Shown here piece by piece: positions 54,737 to 64,000 of a stretch of 64,000 nt of DNA; within the stretch, counting starts at the first letter, position 1, and each line of letters starts with the position of its first letter. This stretch comes from Mycobacterium stomatepiae. GTDB lineage: Bacteria; Actinomycetota; Actinomycetes; Mycobacteriales; Mycobacteriaceae. Both the position numbers and the translations under genes were made by a program. Location: NCBI RefSeq assembly GCF_010731715.1, contig NZ_AP022587.1, forward strand, positions 1,240,001 to 1,304,000, written 5' to 3'. The notes under the pieces are model-generated. The model did not search any database, was not told the DNA's origin, and saw only the letters and a list, made by a program, of their open reading frames with translations.

Positions 54737-56365
54737 GTGCCGTCTCCCCTGGACCAAGTTCGCGACGTGTTCGGCGTCGTGGCCACGCTGCAACGGGCCG
54801 GAATGATCGCCCCGATGCGGCCCGACCGCTACCTGAAGATCGCCGCGGCGATGCGCCGCGAGGGCATGGGCATGACGGTGGGTTTCGCCGGCGCCGCACA
54901 GCGCTGCCCGGACCGCCCCGCCCTGATCGACGAACTCGGCACCCTGACCTGGCGCCAGCTCGACGAGCGGATCAACGCGCTGGCGGCCGCGCTGCAAGCC
55001 CTGCCCACGGGCCAGCCGCAGGTCATCGGGATCATGTGTCGCAATCACCGCGGCTTCGTCGAGGCGCTGGTCGCCGCCAACCGGATCGGCTCCGACGTCG
55101 TGCTGCTCAACATGTCGTTCGCCGGGCCGGCGATGGCCGAGGTGGTCAACCGCGAGGGCGTCGACGCCGCCGTCTACGACGAGGAGTTCACCGCGACGGT
55201 GGACCGCGCGCTGGCCGACAAGCCGGACGCCACCCGCATCGTGGCCTGGGCTGACGGACCGCATGACCTGACCGTCGAGAAGCTGATCACCGATCACCTC
55301 GGCGAACAACCCGAGCGCATCGACCGCAAGGGCAAGATGATCCTGCTGACCTCCGGAACCACCGGAAGTCCCAAGGGCGCCAAGCAATCTGGCGGGGGCG
55401 CCGGCATCGGCACGCTCAAGGCGATCCTGGACCGCACGCCGTGGCGTGCGGAGGAGACGGTTGTGATCGTGGCGCCGATGTTCCACGCGTGGGGTTTCTC
55501 GCAGCTGATCTTCGGGGCGTCGATGGCGTGCACGATCGTCACCCGGCGCAAGTTCGACCCGGAGGCCACGCTGGACCTCGTCGACCGCCATCAGGCGACC
55601 GGCCTGGCCGTCGTCCCGGTGATGTTCGACCGGATCATGGAACTGCCCGATGACGTCCGCAACCGCTACAGCGGCCGGTCCCTGCGCTTCGCCGCGGCAT
55701 CGGGTTCGCGGATGCGGCCCGACGTGGTCACCGCGTTCATGGATCAGTTCGGCGATGTGATCTACAACAACTACAACGCGACCGAGGCGGGCATGATCGC
55801 GACGGCCACGCCGGAGGATCTGCGCGCCGCGCCCGACACCGCGGGGAAGCCGGCCGGCGGGACCGAGATCCGGATCTTGGACCCGGAATTCAACGAAATG
55901 CCCACCGGCGCGGTCGGCGCCATCTACGTGCGCAACGACACCCAGTTCGATGGCTACACCTCCGGCACCACCAAAGACTTCCACGCCGGGTTCATGTCGT
56001 CGGGCGACGTCGGCTATCTCGACGAGGCCGGACGGCTGTTCGTGGTCGGGCGCGACGACGAGATGATCGTCTCCGGCGGCGAGAACATCTGCCCGATCGA
56101 GGTAGAGAAGACGCTTGCCGCGCACCCAGAGGTGGCCGAGGCCGCGGTGATCGGCGTGGACGACGAACAGTACGGTCAGCGGCTGGCGGCGTTCGTGGTG
56201 CTCGGGCCGGGCTCGGCAGTCACGCCCGAAACCCTCAAACAACACGTCCGCGACAACCTCGCCAATTACAAGGTGCCACGCGAGATTTCGATTCTCGACG
56301 AACTGCCCCGCGGCAGCACCGGCAAGATCCTGCGCGCCGAACTGCAAGCCCGGGTGAGCGGCTGA
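54737..56365 (+). CDS. fadD12: Fatty-acyl-CoA/AMP ligase FadD12
   Basis: A 542-residue ANL-superfamily ligase activating a fatty acid with ATP. The P-loop motif is LLTSGTTGSPKGAK, followed by NNYNATEAGMIATATPEDL, SGDVGYLDEAGRLFVVGRDD, and the C-terminal catalytic Lys in PRGSTGKILR. It begins with GTG and shares one base with lipO. Rv1427c-like; the exact acid is unknown. Confidence 0.94.
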   Translation: MPSPLDQVRDVFGVVATLQRAGMIAPMRPDRYLKIAAAMRREGMGMTVGFAGAAQRCPDRPALIDELGTLTWRQLDERINALAAALQALPTGQPQVIGIMCRNHRGFVEALVAANRIGSDVVLLNMSFAGPAMAEVVNREGVDAAVYDEEFTATVDRALADKPDATRIVAWADGPHDLTVEKLITDHLGEQPERIDRKGKMILLTSGTTGSPKGAKQSGGGAGIGTLKAILDRTPWRAEETVVIVAPMFHAWGFSQLIFGASMACTIVTRRKFDPEATLDLVDRHQATGLAVVPVMFDRIMELPDDVRNRYSGRSLRFAAASGSRMRPDVVTAFMDQFGDVIYNNYNATEAGMIATATPEDLRAAPDTAGKPAGGTEIRILDPEFNEMPTGAVGAIYVRNDTQFDGYTSGTTKDFHAGFMSSGDVGYLDEAGRLFVVGRDDEMIVSGGENICPIEVEKTLAAHPEVAEAAVIGVDDEQYGQRLAAFVVLGPGSAVTPETLKQHVRDNLANYKVPREISILDELPRGSTGKILRAELQARVSG

Positions 56366-57615
56366 TGCGCCGGCGTAGACCGCTGCTGCGCGCGGCGACC
56401 GAACTCCTCAACGCCGCCAACGGATTACGGCCGGTCACCCGCAATCCCTACGCTTCGATCGCGGTGTTCTGGTTCGGCTGGCCGACCTCGGAAGTGCCAG
56501 GCCTGTACGCCGGCGTCTCGATGCTGGATGCCGCACGCCGCGCCCGGCGCGGGGACTTCGCCGGGCCGAAAGGCAAAGCGGCGCTGGCGCTGACGGCCGC
56601 GTCCTGGGCGATCCTCGGGGTGATCGGCTACCGGGGCGCCACGACCCCGGGCCCGGTGCTGGAATGCGGCCTGACCGAACAGCTGGGCCCCGACTACGCC
56701 GAAGAACTCAAGGCGCTGCCCGCCGAGCCGACCCGCCGGGGCCGGCGAAACCCGCCCCTGCGCACCACCGTGGCCCGCCGCCGCTTTGTCGAGAAGGAGA
56801 ACATCGTGCGGTACGGTCCGCACGGGCGGTCCAACCTCGCTGACATCTGGCGCCGCCGCGACCTGCCGCGCGACGGCAAGGCGCCGGTGCTGCTGCAGGT
56901 TCCCGGCGGCGCATGGATGATCGGCTGGCGCCGACCGCAGGCGTATCCCTTGATGGCGCATCTGGTTTCGCGCGGCTGGATCTGCGTGTCGATGAACTAC
57001 CGGGTCTCGCCCGTGCACACCTGGCCCGACCACATCGTCGACGTCAAGCGCGCGCTGGCATGGGTGAAGGAGAACATCGCGGACTACGGCGGAGACCCGA
57101 ATTTCGTTGCCATCAGCGGCGGTTCGGCCGGTGGCCACCTGTCCGCGCTGGCGGCCCTGACCCCGAACGACCCGCAGTTCCAGCCCGGCTTCGAGGAGGC
57201 CGATACCTCGGTGGTGGCGGCCGTCCCGTTCTACGGCCGCTACGACTGGTTCTCCACCGAGGCCAGCGGCCGCGCCCAGTTCGTCGAGGTGCTGGAAAAG
57301 CTGGTCGTCAAGCAGAAACTCAGCGCCAACCGGGAGCTCTATCTGGACGCATCGCCGATCCGGCACGTACGGGCCGATGCGCCACCGTTTTTCGTGCTGC
57401 ACGGCACCGACGACTCGCTGATCCCGGTCGTCGAGGCGCGCGAGTTCGTCGAGGAACTGCGTTCGGTGTCGAAGTCGCCGGTCGCCTACGCCGAATTGCC
57501 GAACGCGCAGCACGCGTTCGACATCTTCGGTTCCCCCCGCGCGCACAAATCCGCCGAGGCCGTGGCGCGGTTCTTGTCCTGGGTGTACGCGACGACCTAC
57601 CTACCCCGCGACTAG
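56365..57615 (+). CDS. lipO: Alpha/beta-hydrolase LipO
   Basis: A 416-residue esterase/lipase-like alpha/beta-hydrolase (Rv1426c-like). The oxyanion segment is QVPGGAWMIG (family HGG replaced by PGG), the nucleophile Ser is in ISGGSAGGHLSAL, the Asp in LHGTDDSLIPV, and the His in NAQHAFDIF. The N-terminal 130 residues include hydrophobic stretches (ALTAASWAILGVIGYRG) that may anchor it in the membrane. Cotranscribed with fadD12. Confidence 0.92.
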   Translation: MRRRRPLLRAATELLNAANGLRPVTRNPYASIAVFWFGWPTSEVPGLYAGVSMLDAARRARRGDFAGPKGKAALALTAASWAILGVIGYRGATTPGPVLECGLTEQLGPDYAEELKALPAEPTRRGRRNPPLRTTVARRRFVEKENIVRYGPHGRSNLADIWRRRDLPRDGKAPVLLQVPGGAWMIGWRRPQAYPLMAHLVSRGWICVSMNYRVSPVHTWPDHIVDVKRALAWVKENIADYGGDPNFVAISGGSAGGHLSALAALTPNDPQFQPGFEEADTSVVAAVPFYGRYDWFSTEASGRAQFVEVLEKLVVKQKLSANRELYLDASPIRHVRADAPPFFVLHGTDDSLIPVVEAREFVEELRSVSKSPVAYAELPNAQHAFDIFGSPRAHKSAEAVARFLSWVYATTYLPRD

Positions 57616-57628
57616 CGGCCGCGTTTTC

Positions 57629-57689
57629 GCCGAACCTGTAAGTCCGCAGCCAAAGTGCGAGTGACGGCCTGCGGATTTACCGGCTCGGC
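57629..57689. repeat. Intergenic inverted repeat/bidirectional terminator
   Basis: Left arm from 57629 (GCCGAACCTGTAAGTCCGCAG) and the reverse complement of the right arm (to 57689) match at 18 of the first 21 positions. The 14-base loop is AAAGTGCGAGTGAC. It lies between convergent lipO and the WS/DGAT gene, as expected for a bidirectional terminator. The inner sequence CTGTAA, three bases, CGCAGCC is shared with the repeat at 33012. Confidence 0.7.
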
Positions 57690-57743
57690 AGGGGCGAGCC
57701 GACTTGCTCGAGAACTGAGCCGGGCGGCAGCCGGCCGGGCCGA

Positions 57744-59131
57744 CTAGCCCAGATCGATCGCCTTCTCGAGCTCGGTCAGCGCCGGCTCGATCAGGTCGGC
57801 CATGTCGTCGATGTCGTTGGCCACTTCCGGGGTCGTCACGAAACCGAAGTCCAGCGAGTCCTGGTAGGAGAAGCCGGTGATGTTCAGCGCGATGTCCATC
57901 ACCGGCGGGCCCAGCGGCACCAGCGATTCCAGCTTCGCCCCGGCCATGTACAGCGGCATGGGCGGACCGGGAACGTTCGACACGACCAGGTTGAGCGGGG
58001 GCCAGGTTTCGGGACAGGCCGGTGGCGGTGTACGCGCGCGGCCAGCTGCAGCAGCCCGGGCGGGGTCGTCTCGGTGAGTCCCATAATCTGATGCGCCGAC
58101 AGCGCCTCGGCCATCACCTTGGCGCTTTGCGTGCTCTCGTGGATGGCCCGCAACCGCTCGGCGGGATCGTCGATGTCGGTGGCAAGCGACGCCGTCATCG
58201 AGCTGATCTTGTTGCCGATGTCGTCCTTGTCCGCGCCGGTGCGGGTGGACACCGGGATCTGCGCGATCAGCGGTTTGGCCGGCAGTTCGCCGCGTTTCTG
58301 CAGATATTCGCGGGCGGCGCCGGCCACCAGCGCCAGCACGACGTCGTTGAGCTTGACACCGTAGGCGTCCTTGACGGCCTTGACTCGGGCCAGCTCGACG
58401 CGGCAGCCGGTGACCCGCCGATGCGGCGAAACCGGTGCGTTGAAGCGGGTTTTGGGCGCCTCGAAGAAACGCGGCGGCCTGCTGGTGAGACCCAGCGCGG
58501 CGATCTGCTGGCGCACCGTCTGCTCGACCAGCCGGGCAATCCGGAACGGCGTCTTGACGCCGACGTTGATCAGCGCGCCCACCGCACGCCGCTCGATCCC
58601 CGGAACCTTGACTCCGACCAGCGATCCCACCGTCTCCTGTTGCGGCGGGCGGGGTTCCGGCGTGACGTCCAACAGAATTTCACCCAGCCCGGCGCCGGAG
58701 ACACCGTCGACGATCGCGTGGTGCATCTTGGTCAGCGTCGCGACCCGGCCGCCCTCGACGCCTTCGATCACCCAGAGCTCCCACAGCGGCCGGGTGCGGT
58801 CCAGCTTGTAGGACATCAGCCGGCCGACCAGCTCCTCCAGCTCGCGACGGCCCCCGGGCGCCGGCACCCCGATGCGGCGGATGTGGAAGTCGACGTCGAG
58901 TTCTTCGTCCTCGACGAACCACGGCCGGTCCAGCCCGAGCGGCGCTCCGCTGACCCGCCAGCGCAGCTGCGGCAACTCCGGCAGCCGCTCGATCAGCAGC
59001 TCGCGAAGTCGCTGAAAGCTGTACTCGGGCGCACCGCTGGGATCGCACAGCGCCAGCGCACCGACATGCATATGCCAGCCCGCAGTTTCCGCAGACCAAA
59101 ACGCCGCATCAACACTCGAAAGCCGCTTCAT
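57744..59131 (-). pseudogene. Frameshifted wax ester synthase/diacylglycerol acyltransferase (Rv1425-like)
   Basis: A WS/DGAT-family gene of about 460 codons in broken frames. The N-terminal frame from ATG 59131 ([18 protein letters not shown]) contains the catalytic [10 protein letters not shown] (H137, H138, D142) and continues to about LLQLAAR. Then [12 protein letters not shown] is in a second frame and [19 protein letters not shown] to the end (EKAIDLG) in a third. Two bases are missing from a CG run at 58031-58040 and one is extra in the G run at 57997-58001. The active site is intact but the C-terminal half of the fold is lost. Both indels are in runs, so sequencing error is a fair alternative. 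Confidence 0.8.
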
Positions 59132-59224
59132 GCGATGACCGTAGTCCTCGCCAGCAAATGAAGTCGAGCAATCCACAACAAACCCGCCACGCGCCCCCCA
59201 TTTCCCCCGTCGCGCCGTGGCTAG

Positions 59225-60202
59225 TTAAGCATCCTCCAGCAAGTCCGGCGTCACGGCCGACTCGGTATCAGGGATGCCTTCGACCTTCGCCTTGCGATCG
59301 GCCATCGACAGCAACCGCCGAATACGGCCAGCCACGGCGTCTTTCGTCATCGGCGGGTCGGCGAGCCGGCCGAGCTCCTCCAGCGAAGCCTGCCGATGCT
59401 CGACCCGCAGCTTGCCGGCCGAGGCCAGATGGTCGGGGACGGTGTCGCCGAGGATCTCGAGCGCCCGCTCCACCCTTGCCGCCGCGGCCACCGCGGCCCG
59501 TGCCGAGCGGCGCAGGTTGGCGTCGTCGAAATTGGCCAGCCGGTTGGCCGTCGCCCGCACCTCGCGACGCATCCGGCGCTCCTCCCAGATCAGCCGGGTG
59601 TCCTGGGCGCCCATCCGGGTCAGCAACGCGCCGATCGCCTCGCCGTCGCGCACCACCACGCGATCGGCGCCCCGCACCTCACGGGCCTTGGCACTGACCC
59701 CGAGCCGCCGCGCCGCGCCCACCAGCGCCAGTGCCGCCTCCGGGCCGGGGCAGCTGACCTCCAGCGCCGACGAACGCCCGGGCTCGGTCAGCGACCCGTG
59801 CGCCAAAAAGGCACCCCGCCACGCGGCCTCGGCATCCCCGACGCTGCCGCCTACCACCTGGGCGGGCAGGCCGCGCACCGGGCGCCCGCGCATGTCGAGC
59901 AGCCCGGTCTGGCGGGCCAGCGCCTCGCCGTCGTTGGCCACCCGCAGCACGTAGCGGGTGCTCTTGCGAATCCCACTGGCCGACAACACATGCACGACGG
60001 CGTTGTAGCCGTACAGGTCGAAGATGTCCTTGCGCAGCCGGCGCGCGATGTTGCCCAGGTCCACCTCGGCCTCGACGACCACCCGGCCGCCCACGATGTG
60101 CAATCCGCCGGCGAAGCGCAGCAACGAGGTGACCTCGGCTCGACGCGCGCTGACCGATTTCACTACCAAGCGGCTCAGCTCGTCCTTGACTTCGGTCGTC
60201 AT
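59225..60202 (-). CDS. whiA: DNA-binding protein WhiA
   Basis: A 325-residue WhiA, a fusion of a homing-endonuclease-like (LAGLIDADG-fold, catalytically dead) domain and a C-terminal helix-turn-helix ([35 protein letters not shown]). In actinobacteria it works with WhiB proteins on cell-division genes. Typical N-terminus [21 protein letters not shown] chose the ATG at 60202 because it overlaps the yvcK stop (ATGA); a GTG at 60208 adds two residues. Confidence 0.95.
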   Translation of the reverse strand: MTTEVKDELSRLVVKSVSARRAEVTSLLRFAGGLHIVGGRVVVEAEVDLGNIARRLRKDIFDLYGYNAVVHVLSASGIRKSTRYVLRVANDGEALARQTGLLDMRGRPVRGLPAQVVGGSVGDAEAAWRGAFLAHGSLTEPGRSSALEVSCPGPEAALALVGAARRLGVSAKAREVRGADRVVVRDGEAIGALLTRMGAQDTRLIWEERRMRREVRATANRLANFDDANLRRSARAAVAAAARVERALEILGDTVPDHLASAGKLRVEHRQASLEELGRLADPPMTKDAVAGRIRRLLSMADRKAKVEGIPDTESAVTPDLLEDA

Positions 60203-61275
60203 CGCCACGCGTCGTCACCCCTTGGTCCGCTGCCAGCCGGTCCGTTCACGCCCGTCGTTGAGCTTTCACCGTCAACCCGAATCTCTGCGGTGGCCTTCGC
60301 CGAAGGCGCTGCCGGACCCGTGCGGCCCGTTCGGACCCCGTCCAGGGCCGCCGCAAGCTTGCCCGGATCATGTAAAGGTGTACCAGGTCGGGACACATCC
60401 GCGAAGTGGACCTCGGCCTTTAGCAGGGTCGCGGTGCGGCGCAGTTGATCGCGTTCGCGCTCACTCGGCACCCGATCCGCGTCGATGATGATGTCGTTGA
60501 CGGTGAATCCGGGCGCATGCTGGGCCAGTACGTGCAGATGCCGCTCGACCGAGAACCCGGCCGTCTCCCCGGGTTCGGCCACCAGGTTGAGCACCAGGGC
60601 GCGACGGGCCGAGGTGGCCCGCAGCGCGGCGACCAGCTCCGGAACCAGCACGTGCGGGATCACGCTGGTGAACCAGGAGCCGGGCCCCAGCACCACCAGG
60701 TCGGCGGCCATGATCGCGTCCACGGCTTGGCGGGTCGCCGGCGGATCCGGCGGCAGCAGCCGCACCCGGCGCACCTTGCCCGGTGTGGTCGCGATTGCGA
60801 CCTGACCGCGAATCAGCCGGAACATCCGCGGGTCGGCCTCGAGGCCGGAGACGTCGGCCTCGATCTGCAGCGCGATCGGGCACATCGGCAGCACCCGGCC
60901 CTTGACGCCGAGGATGCGCCCCAGCTCGTCGAGAGCGGCAACCGGATCGGCCAGCACCTCGGACAGGCCGGCCAGCAGCAGGTTGCCGATCGGATGCCCG
61001 GCCAGCGCCCCGCTACCGCCGAAGCGGTGCTGCAGGATGGTCGCCCACAGTCGCCCGTACGGACTGTCAGATGCCAATGCCGCCAACGCCATTCGTAGAT
61101 CGCCCGGCGGCACCACGTCCAATTCGCTGCGCAGCCGGCCCGACGAGCCGCCGTCGTCGGCGACGGTCACCACGGCGGTGACGTAGGGCGTCAACCGGCG
61201 TGCCGCGGACAGCGTCGCATACAGGCCGTGCCCACCGCCCAGCGCGACGATGCCCTCGCTCTGTGGTGGACTCAT
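60199..61275 (-). CDS. yvcK: YvcK/CuvA-family protein (gluconeogenesis factor)
   Basis: A 358-residue YvcK (CofD-like fold) protein, Rv1422-like. Motifs: [16 protein letters not shown] near 13-28, [16 protein letters not shown], and [20 protein letters not shown]. YvcK proteins bind UDP-sugars and affect cell shape and carbon use; the mycobacterial one (CuvA) is needed for growth on certain carbon sources. The C-terminal 60 residues are Pro/Gly/Ser-rich. It overlaps whiA and rapZ by 4 bases each. Confidence 0.94.
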   Translation of the reverse strand: MSPPQSEGIVALGGGHGLYATLSAARRLTPYVTAVVTVADDGGSSGRLRSELDVVPPGDLRMALAALASDSPYGRLWATILQHRFGGSGALAGHPIGNLLLAGLSEVLADPVAALDELGRILGVKGRVLPMCPIALQIEADVSGLEADPRMFRLIRGQVAIATTPGKVRRVRLLPPDPPATRQAVDAIMAADLVVLGPGSWFTSVIPHVLVPELVAALRATSARRALVLNLVAEPGETAGFSVERHLHVLAQHAPGFTVNDIIIDADRVPSERERDQLRRTATLLKAEVHFADVSRPGTPLHDPGKLAAALDGVRTGRTGPAAPSAKATAEIRVDGESSTTGVNGPAGSGPRGDDAWR

Positions 61276-62201
61276 TCGCGGCCCAGATCCCGGTGCAGCA
61301 CCCGCACCGACAGTTGTCCTTCGGTGTTCGCGCCCCGCAGCAACTGCATCAACGCCTCCGCGATCGCGACGCTGCGGTGTTTGCCGCCGGTGCAGCCGAT
61401 CGCGACCGTCATGTAGCGCTTGCCCTCCCGGCGGTAGCCGTCGACAACCAGAGATAGCAGTCGATGGTAGGCGTCGAGGAACTCCGCCGCCCCCGGTTGG
61501 CCCAACACGTAGTCGCGCACCGCGGGGTGCTGGCCGGTGTGCGGCCGCAGCTCGTCGACCCAGTGCGGGTTCGGCAGAAATCGGACATCCATCACCATGT
61601 CGGCGTCCATCGGCAGCCCGTACTTGAAGCCGAACGACTCGACGGTGACGCTCGTCGACAGGCTCGCGTCGCCACCGAAGGCGCGCTCGATGCTTTCCCG
61701 CAGACCCCGCACCGACAGCGTGGAGGTGTCGATGATCAGGTCCGCGGTCGCGCGCACCGGCGCCAGCATCCGGCGCTCGGCCGCGATGCCCTCGGCCAGC
61801 GTCTGCTGGCCCTGCAGCGGGTGGCTGCGCCGGTTGTTTTCGTAGCGGCGCACCAGCATGTCGTCGGACGCCTCCATGAACACCACCCGCGGGTTGATGT
61901 TGCGGGTGGCCAACTCGTTGCGGACCTCGTCGAGGTCACCGGTGAAACCGCGCGACCGCACATCCATCACGACCGCAAGCTGGGTGATCCGCGACCCGGC
62001 CGCCAGCCCGAAATCCACCATCCGGGTGATCAGCTGCGGCGGAAGGTTATCGGCCACATACCAGCCGAGGTCCTCGAGCACCTTGGCCGCGGTACCGCGC
62101 CCGGCCCCGGACAGTCCGGTGACCAGAACGACGTCGATCCCGGCGGCGTCACCCGGTCGGCCGCCCGCGGGCGCGGACCGCTGCTCGCTGTCGTGAGTCA
62201 T
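61272..62201 (-). CDS. rapZ: RapZ-family nucleotide-binding protein
   Basis: A 309-residue RapZ/YvcJ protein (Rv1421-like). The P-loop reads GLSGAGRGT (Lys of the common GKS replaced by Arg). The C-terminal RapZ domain includes [19 protein letters not shown] and [15 protein letters not shown], whose CTGGKHRS segment is the RNA/phosphate site. In Enterobacteria RapZ controls glmS through small RNAs; in actinobacteria the role is less clear. It overlaps uvrC and yvcK by 4 bases. Confidence 0.94.
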   Translation of the reverse strand: MTHDSEQRSAPAGGRPGDAAGIDVVLVTGLSGAGRGTAAKVLEDLGWYVADNLPPQLITRMVDFGLAAGSRITQLAVVMDVRSRGFTGDLDEVRNELATRNINPRVVFMEASDDMLVRRYENNRRSHPLQGQQTLAEGIAAERRMLAPVRATADLIIDTSTLSVRGLRESIERAFGGDASLSTSVTVESFGFKYGLPMDADMVMDVRFLPNPHWVDELRPHTGQHPAVRDYVLGQPGAAEFLDAYHRLLSLVVDGYRREGKRYMTVAIGCTGGKHRSVAIAEALMQLLRGANTEGQLSVRVLHRDLGRE

Positions 62202-64000
62202 GCCGAGGCCCCGGGTTGTTCGGGCGGCTCGGGTCGTAGCGCCTCGAGGACGGCCGTGGCCGTTGCCACGCCGATGCCCGGCACGGCGGTGATCTGGTCG
62301 ACGGTGGCCTCCTTGAGGCGGGCTATCGATCCGAAATGAGTGACCAGCGCCTTGCGGCGATGTTCTCCCAATCCTGGCACCGAATCCAACGCTGAGGCGG
62401 TCATTCGCTTGGATCGCTTGCTGCGATGGTAAGTGATCGCGAACCGGTGCGCCTCGTCACGCACCCGCTGCAGCAAATAAAGTCCCTCGCTATTGCGCGG
62501 CATGATGATGGGATCCGGCTCCGAGGGTACCCACACCTCTTCCAGCCGCTTGGCCAGCCCGATCACCGCGACGTCGGTGATGCCGAGTTCCTCGAGTACG
62601 GCGCTGGCCGCATTGACTTGGGGCGCGCCGCCGTCGACGACGTACAGGTTGGGTGGATAGGCGAACCTGCGTGATTTGCCTTCCGGGGAAAGCATATTCG
62701 GGTCGCTCTGATCGCTCAGGTGGCGCAGGAACCGGCGCCGGGTCACCTCGGCGATGGACGCGACGTCGTCGGATCGGCCCTGCCCGGCGGCCTCCCGGAT
62801 GCCGAAGTGCCGGTAGTCCGACTTGCGGGGCAGCCCGTCCTCGAACACCACCAGCGAGCCCACCACATCGGTGCCCTGGACATGGCTGATGTCGACGCAC
62901 TCGATCCGTAGCGGCGCATCGGCCAGTCCAAGCGCGTCCTGAATGTTCTGCAGCGCAGCGGATCTGGCGTTGAAGTCACCGGCCCGCTTCAGCTTGTGCT
63001 GCTGCAGCGCCTCTTTCGCGTTGCGCTGCACGGTCTCGGCCAGCGCCCGCTTGTCGCCGCGCCGCGGCACCCACAGCGCGACCCGGGATCCGCGCAGCCC
63101 GGACAGCCAGCTCGCCAACTCGTCGGCATTCGACGGCAGACACGGCACCAGCACCTCACGCGGAACGGGGTTGGCCGCTTCGTCGGCCGCACCGCCCAGC
63201 TCCGCCTGGTCGCCGTAGAACTGCGTCAGGAACTGCTCGACCAACTGCTCTTCACCGGAATCGCCTGGGTCAGCCGACTTTTCGACGATCCAGCCGCGTT
63301 GACCTCGGACCCGGCCGCCGCGGACGTGAAACACTTGCACCGCCGCCTCGAGCTCGTCGTCGGCGAACGCGACCACGTCGGCGTCGGTACCGTCGCCCAG
63401 CACGACGGCCTGCTTCTCCATCGCCCGCTTGACCGCGCCGAGATCGTCGCGAAGCCGGGCCGCCCGTTCGAAGTCGAGTTCATCCGATGCCGCGTGCATC
63501 TGCTGTTCCAGCTCGCGGGCGAACCGGTCGGTCCGGCCGGACAGGAAGTCGCAGAAGTCGTCGACGATTTGGCGATGCTGCTCGGCGCTGACCCTGCCGA
63601 TGCAGGGCGCCGAGCACTTGTCGATGTAGCCCAGCAGACACGGGCGATCAATCTGCTTGTGCCGCTTGAACACTCCGCCGGAACACGTGCGCGCGGGGAA
63701 CACCCGGGTGAGCAGATCCAGCGTCTCCCGGATCGCCCATGCGTGCGAATAGGGGCCGAAGTAGCGCACGCCTTTTCGGCGCGGGCCGCGATAGACCATC
63801 AGCCGGGGAAACTCCTCGTTGAGGGTGACGGCCAGCACCGGGTAGGACTTGTCGTCGCGGTAACGCACATTGAAACGTGGATCGAATTCCTTGATCCAGT
63901 TGTATTCCAGCTGCAGCGCCTCGACTTCGGTGTTGACCACCGTCCACTCGACCTTGGCCGCGGTGGTCACCATCTGCCGGGTGCGCGGGTGCAGATTGGC
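62198..64000 (-). CDS. uvrC: UvrABC excinuclease subunit C (5' end beyond the window)
   Basis: About 600 residues of UvrC, the dual nuclease of nucleotide excision repair. The start lies beyond 64000; reading is open to the window edge ([18 protein letters not shown]). The C-terminal part of the GIY-YIG domain, the UvrB-binding UVR motif ([20 protein letters not shown]), the RNase-H-like domain ([32 protein letters not shown]) and the helix-hairpin-helix pair ([32 protein letters not shown]) are seen. Cys-rich segment [13 protein letters not shown] is present. First gene of uvrC-rapZ-yvcK-whiA. Confidence 0.97.
   Translation of the reverse strand, partial: ANLHPRTRQMVTTAAKVEWTVVNTEVEALQLEYNWIKEFDPRFNVRYRDDKSYPVLAVTLNEEFPRLMVYRGPRRKGVRYFGPYSHAWAIRETLDLLTRVFPARTCSGGVFKRHKQIDRPCLLGYIDKCSAPCIGRVSAEQHRQIVDDFCDFLSGRTDRFARELEQQMHAASDELDFERAARLRDDLGAVKRAMEKQAVVLGDGTDADVVAFADDELEAAVQVFHVRGGRVRGQRGWIVEKSADPGDSGEEQLVEQFLTQFYGDQAELGGAADEAANPVPREVLVPCLPSNADELASWLSGLRGSRVALWVPRRGDKRALAETVQRNAKEALQQHKLKRAGDFNARSAALQNIQDALGLADAPLRIECVDISHVQGTDVVGSLVVFEDGLPRKSDYRHFGIREAAGQGRSDDVASIAEVTRRRFLRHLSDQSDPNMLSPEGKSRRFAYPPNLYVVDGGAPQVNAASAVLEELGITDVAVIGLAKRLEEVWVPSEPDPIIMPRNSEGLYLLQRVRDEAHRFAITYHRSKRSKRMTASALDSVPGLGEHRRKALVTHFGSIARLKEATVDQITAVPGIGVATATAVLEALRPEPPEQPGASA

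Noticed and set aside
53870..56347. An 825-codon minus-strand frame opposite the acyltransferase and fadD12
   Set aside because: It is antisense to two genes with clear catalytic motifs and has no domain of its own.

Overview
The window comes from a high-GC mycobacterial chromosome. The organism is almost certainly a non-tuberculous, probably slow-growing Mycobacterium. Gene content and order follow, in reverse, the M. tuberculosis block from about Rv1487 down to Rv1420: hemH-inhA-fabG1, the moxR1/ripAB cluster, acn-acnR, the suf operon, ctaA/ctaB, tkt-tal-zwf2-opcA-pgl, secG-tpiA-pgk-gap, and whiA-yvcK-rapZ-uvrC. Three things separate it from M. tuberculosis: no PE_PGRS genes in this interval, a SufB without an intein, and an intact phosphoenolpyruvate carboxylase gene. 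I compared with M. tuberculosis from memory, not by a search.

Layout. 1-3700: end of an NfeD-type gene, a conserved hypothetical gene, then ferrochelatase, InhA and MabA/FabG1 on the minus strand under a promoter whose resistance-associated positions are wild type. 3700-4701: a DUF559/AbiEi-like gene enclosed by a 28-bp inverted repeat. 4732-10984: VWA protein, DUF58 protein, MoxR1, RipB, RipA and a small membrane protein (cell-envelope remodelling). 11100-14800: aconitase with a candidate AcnR operator, AcnR, and a small HTH protein. 14900-17750: ABC-F protein, a broken echA12, thioredoxin. 18043-23027: FadE15, then a variable segment (YihY protein, DUF5666 lipoprotein, Eis-like acetyltransferase). 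23164-29464: sufR-B-D-C-S-U-T, with a SufR-type operator on the sufR start codon. 29574-37195: MptB mannosyltransferase, an ABC exporter, CtaA, a shortened ATP-grasp-like protein, Qor, a secreted polyproline protein, CtaB. 37459-43909: pentose-phosphate operon. 43968-49225: a decayed beta-solenoid repeat gene, a coiled-coil protein, a DUF1206 membrane protein, and Ppc. 49299-52641: SecG and lower glycolysis. 52800-59131: a hypothetical gene, a 0.6-kb gene-poor stretch, lipid genes (acyltransferase, FadD12, LipO) and a frameshifted WS/DGAT gene. 59225-64000: WhiA, YvcK, RapZ and the start-less UvrC.

Most of the window is core housekeeping DNA packed into operons with 1- to 4-base overlaps. The points that stand out are the repeat-flanked DUF559 gene, two recognisable operators (AcnR type at 11107, SufR type at 29450), three disrupted genes (echA12, the beta-solenoid gene, the WS/DGAT gene), an ATP-grasp relative lacking its nucleotide-binding core, and several intergenic inverted repeats. 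I found no tRNA, rRNA, CRISPR array, insertion sequence or prophage.
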